A stretch of DNA of 37,795 bases from Sphingomonas sp. (GTDB lineage Bacteria; Pseudomonadota; Alphaproteobacteria; Sphingomonadales; Sphingomonadaceae), in NCBI GenBank assembly GCA_013816595.1, contig JACDEB010000010.1, positions 1-37,795 on the forward strand, in the 5' to 3' direction. This document shows positions 36,762 to 37,795 of the stretch, in pieces (the stretch's first letter is position 1; the number at the start of each line of letters is the position of its first letter). The notes under the pieces are model-generated. The model did no database searches and was not told the DNA's origin. It saw nothing but the letters and a program-made list of their open reading frames with translations. The translations under genes and the position numbers were made by a program.

Positions 36762-36962
36762 GTGACGGAGATTCTGGAGGGCACGATCGAGCCCGCCGAA
36801 CCGCGGCGTAACAAGCATGGATACATGTTTTTCGACCAGCTGCGGTTCGGCGACATGGCCGGCACCGAGCGTATGCTGCCCAAGATCTGCGCCGGGGGAG
36901 CGGTCGCGACCGACCGCCGCCCGACCCCGCATTGGACAATTCGGAGTAGCGGCGGGCCGTAA
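36762..36962 (+). CDS. Short hypothetical ORF, possibly degraded
   Basis: GTG start gives VTEILEGTIEPAEPRRNKHGYMFFDQLRFGDMAGTERMLPKICAGGAVATDRR...; the first ~45 residues look protein-like, the tail does not. Confidence 0.3.
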   Translation: MTEILEGTIEPAEPRRNKHGYMFFDQLRFGDMAGTERMLPKICAGGAVATDRRPTPHWTIRSSGGP

Positions 36963-37020
36963 GCGCCCCCGCACGAAGCCGCTAACCGGTTGATAACCGC
37001 TTGGCCTTAGGATCGCGGTC

Positions 37021-37266
37021 ATGGCCAGTCCGCTTCATTCCGGCAAAAGCTCCGTCAATCTGGGGCCGACCGCGGTGCCCGGATCGCGCATCCGCCGCGA
37101 CCCGCCGCCACCGGTTAAGAAAGTCGTCGACCGCGATCCCGACACCGCCGACAGCTGGACCGTGATCACCGGCATCTTGACCTTCGAACTCGCCTTGTTC
37201 GTGATCATCGTCGCGATCAGCAGCTACAATGGCTGGTCGCCGCGGCACACCATCGTCCAATTCTGA
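37021..37266 (+). CDS. Small membrane-anchored hypothetical protein (81 aa)
   Basis: MASPLHSGKSSVNLGPTAVPGSRIRRDPPPPVKKVVDRDPDTADSWTVITGILTFELALFVIIVAISSYNGWSPRHTIVQF: single C-terminal TM with Pro/basic N-terminus. Confidence 0.65.
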   Translation: MASPLHSGKSSVNLGPTAVPGSRIRRDPPPPVKKVVDRDPDTADSWTVITGILTFELALFVIIVAISSYNGWSPRHTIVQF

Positions 37267-37335
37267 AGCCGGCGCGCCGCAAGCGCGGCCGCTGAACGCA
37301 TCTTGCCGTCACTCAAAAGCGGTCCGCCACTGTCG

Positions 37336-37795
37336 TCAGCCCAGCGCCTCGACTTCGGCGGCGAGCGCGGCGAAATCGGCGTGCCCGGTGACCGGAGCGA
37401 TCCGCTCGGCCCACATCGCGTCGATCCTCTCCGCGACCGATTGCGGAAGCGCCCGCGGATCGCTGCCGCTCGACTGGACCTTGGATGAATCGCTGTCCGC
37501 CGGGATCCCGATCTTGGCGGCGAGCGCATCGCTCACCAGGCGGTCGTCGAACTGGTGCTTGTGGGCGTGCATGAACGCGCGCGACGTGCGCTCGTCGACC
37601 AGAGCGGCGGCCTCGTCGGTCAGCGGGAGGCTGAGGAAGCCGGCCAAGCGGCGGATCATCGCCGGCCGGTTCGCCGCCGCCCAGCGATAGGTCGCGAGCA
37701 AAGTGTCGGGCTGGTGGCGGCGCGCATGCCAGCTGAGCAAGTGGGTGAAATAGTCGCAGCCACCGGGCCCGCCGCCCACCCACAACGGGAAGAAC
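37336..37795 (-). CDS. Sulfotransferase-like protein, C-terminal part (gene runs off the window)
   Basis: ...GGPGGCDYFTHLLSWHARRHQPDTLLATYRWAAANRPAMIRRLAGFLSLPLTDEAAALVDERTSRAFMHAHKHQFDDRLV... resembles the C-terminus of P-loop sulfotransferases; the reading frame stays open to the window edge. Confidence 0.7.
   Translation of the reverse strand, partial: FFPLWVGGGPGGCDYFTHLLSWHARRHQPDTLLATYRWAAANRPAMIRRLAGFLSLPLTDEAAALVDERTSRAFMHAHKHQFDDRLVSDALAAKIGIPADSDSSKVQSSGSDPRALPQSVAERIDAMWAERIAPVTGHADFAALAAEVEALG

Noticed and set aside
33473-36883. 1136-aa ORF as a single very long protein
   Set aside because: The N-terminal ~260 residues before MDVRTEL look like non-coding read-through and overlap the DUF2171-like gene on the other strand; pepN is better started at 36097.

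Overview
The window is a high-GC alphaproteobacterial segment, probably sphingomonad-like judging by gene content and protein sequence style. It falls into two parts. Positions 1 to ~9.5 kb look like a mosaic accessory region: small lipoproteins and membrane proteins, an RNP1-variant cold-shock protein, a cupredoxin, a GT1 glycosyltransferase overlapping a ferritin-like gene, a ChrB-N-like / PepSY / OprO/P-like porin cassette, and what looks like a truncated TauE/SafE-type remnant ending next to tRNA-Thr(CGT). Positions ~9.6 to 37.8 kb look like densely packed core genome: PAS-like protein, NAD-glutamate dehydrogenase, ATP-grasp, phaB with a ribbon-helix-helix protein, hemH with a molybdenum hydroxylase and an acyl-CoA ligase, lgt-midA-GNAT-pgeF, a Cys/Met PLP enzyme, a HAD / NTP-transferase / CDP-alcohol phosphatidyltransferase trio, an Mla/MCE lipid transporter, pepN, and a partial sulfotransferase-like gene. 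The most notable non-genic signal is a family of short dispersed palindromes. The consensus is CTAATGTCCGC-AATGGGTCGAAA-GCGGACATTAG. There are about ten full or partial copies, all in the first ~7 kb, all in the same orientation, mostly intergenic, several in tandem doublets, and one copy carries a compensatory stem change (GTCTGC/GCAGAC). No CRISPR array, integrase or transposase gene was recognised. All family calls are by eye from translated sequence; no search was run.
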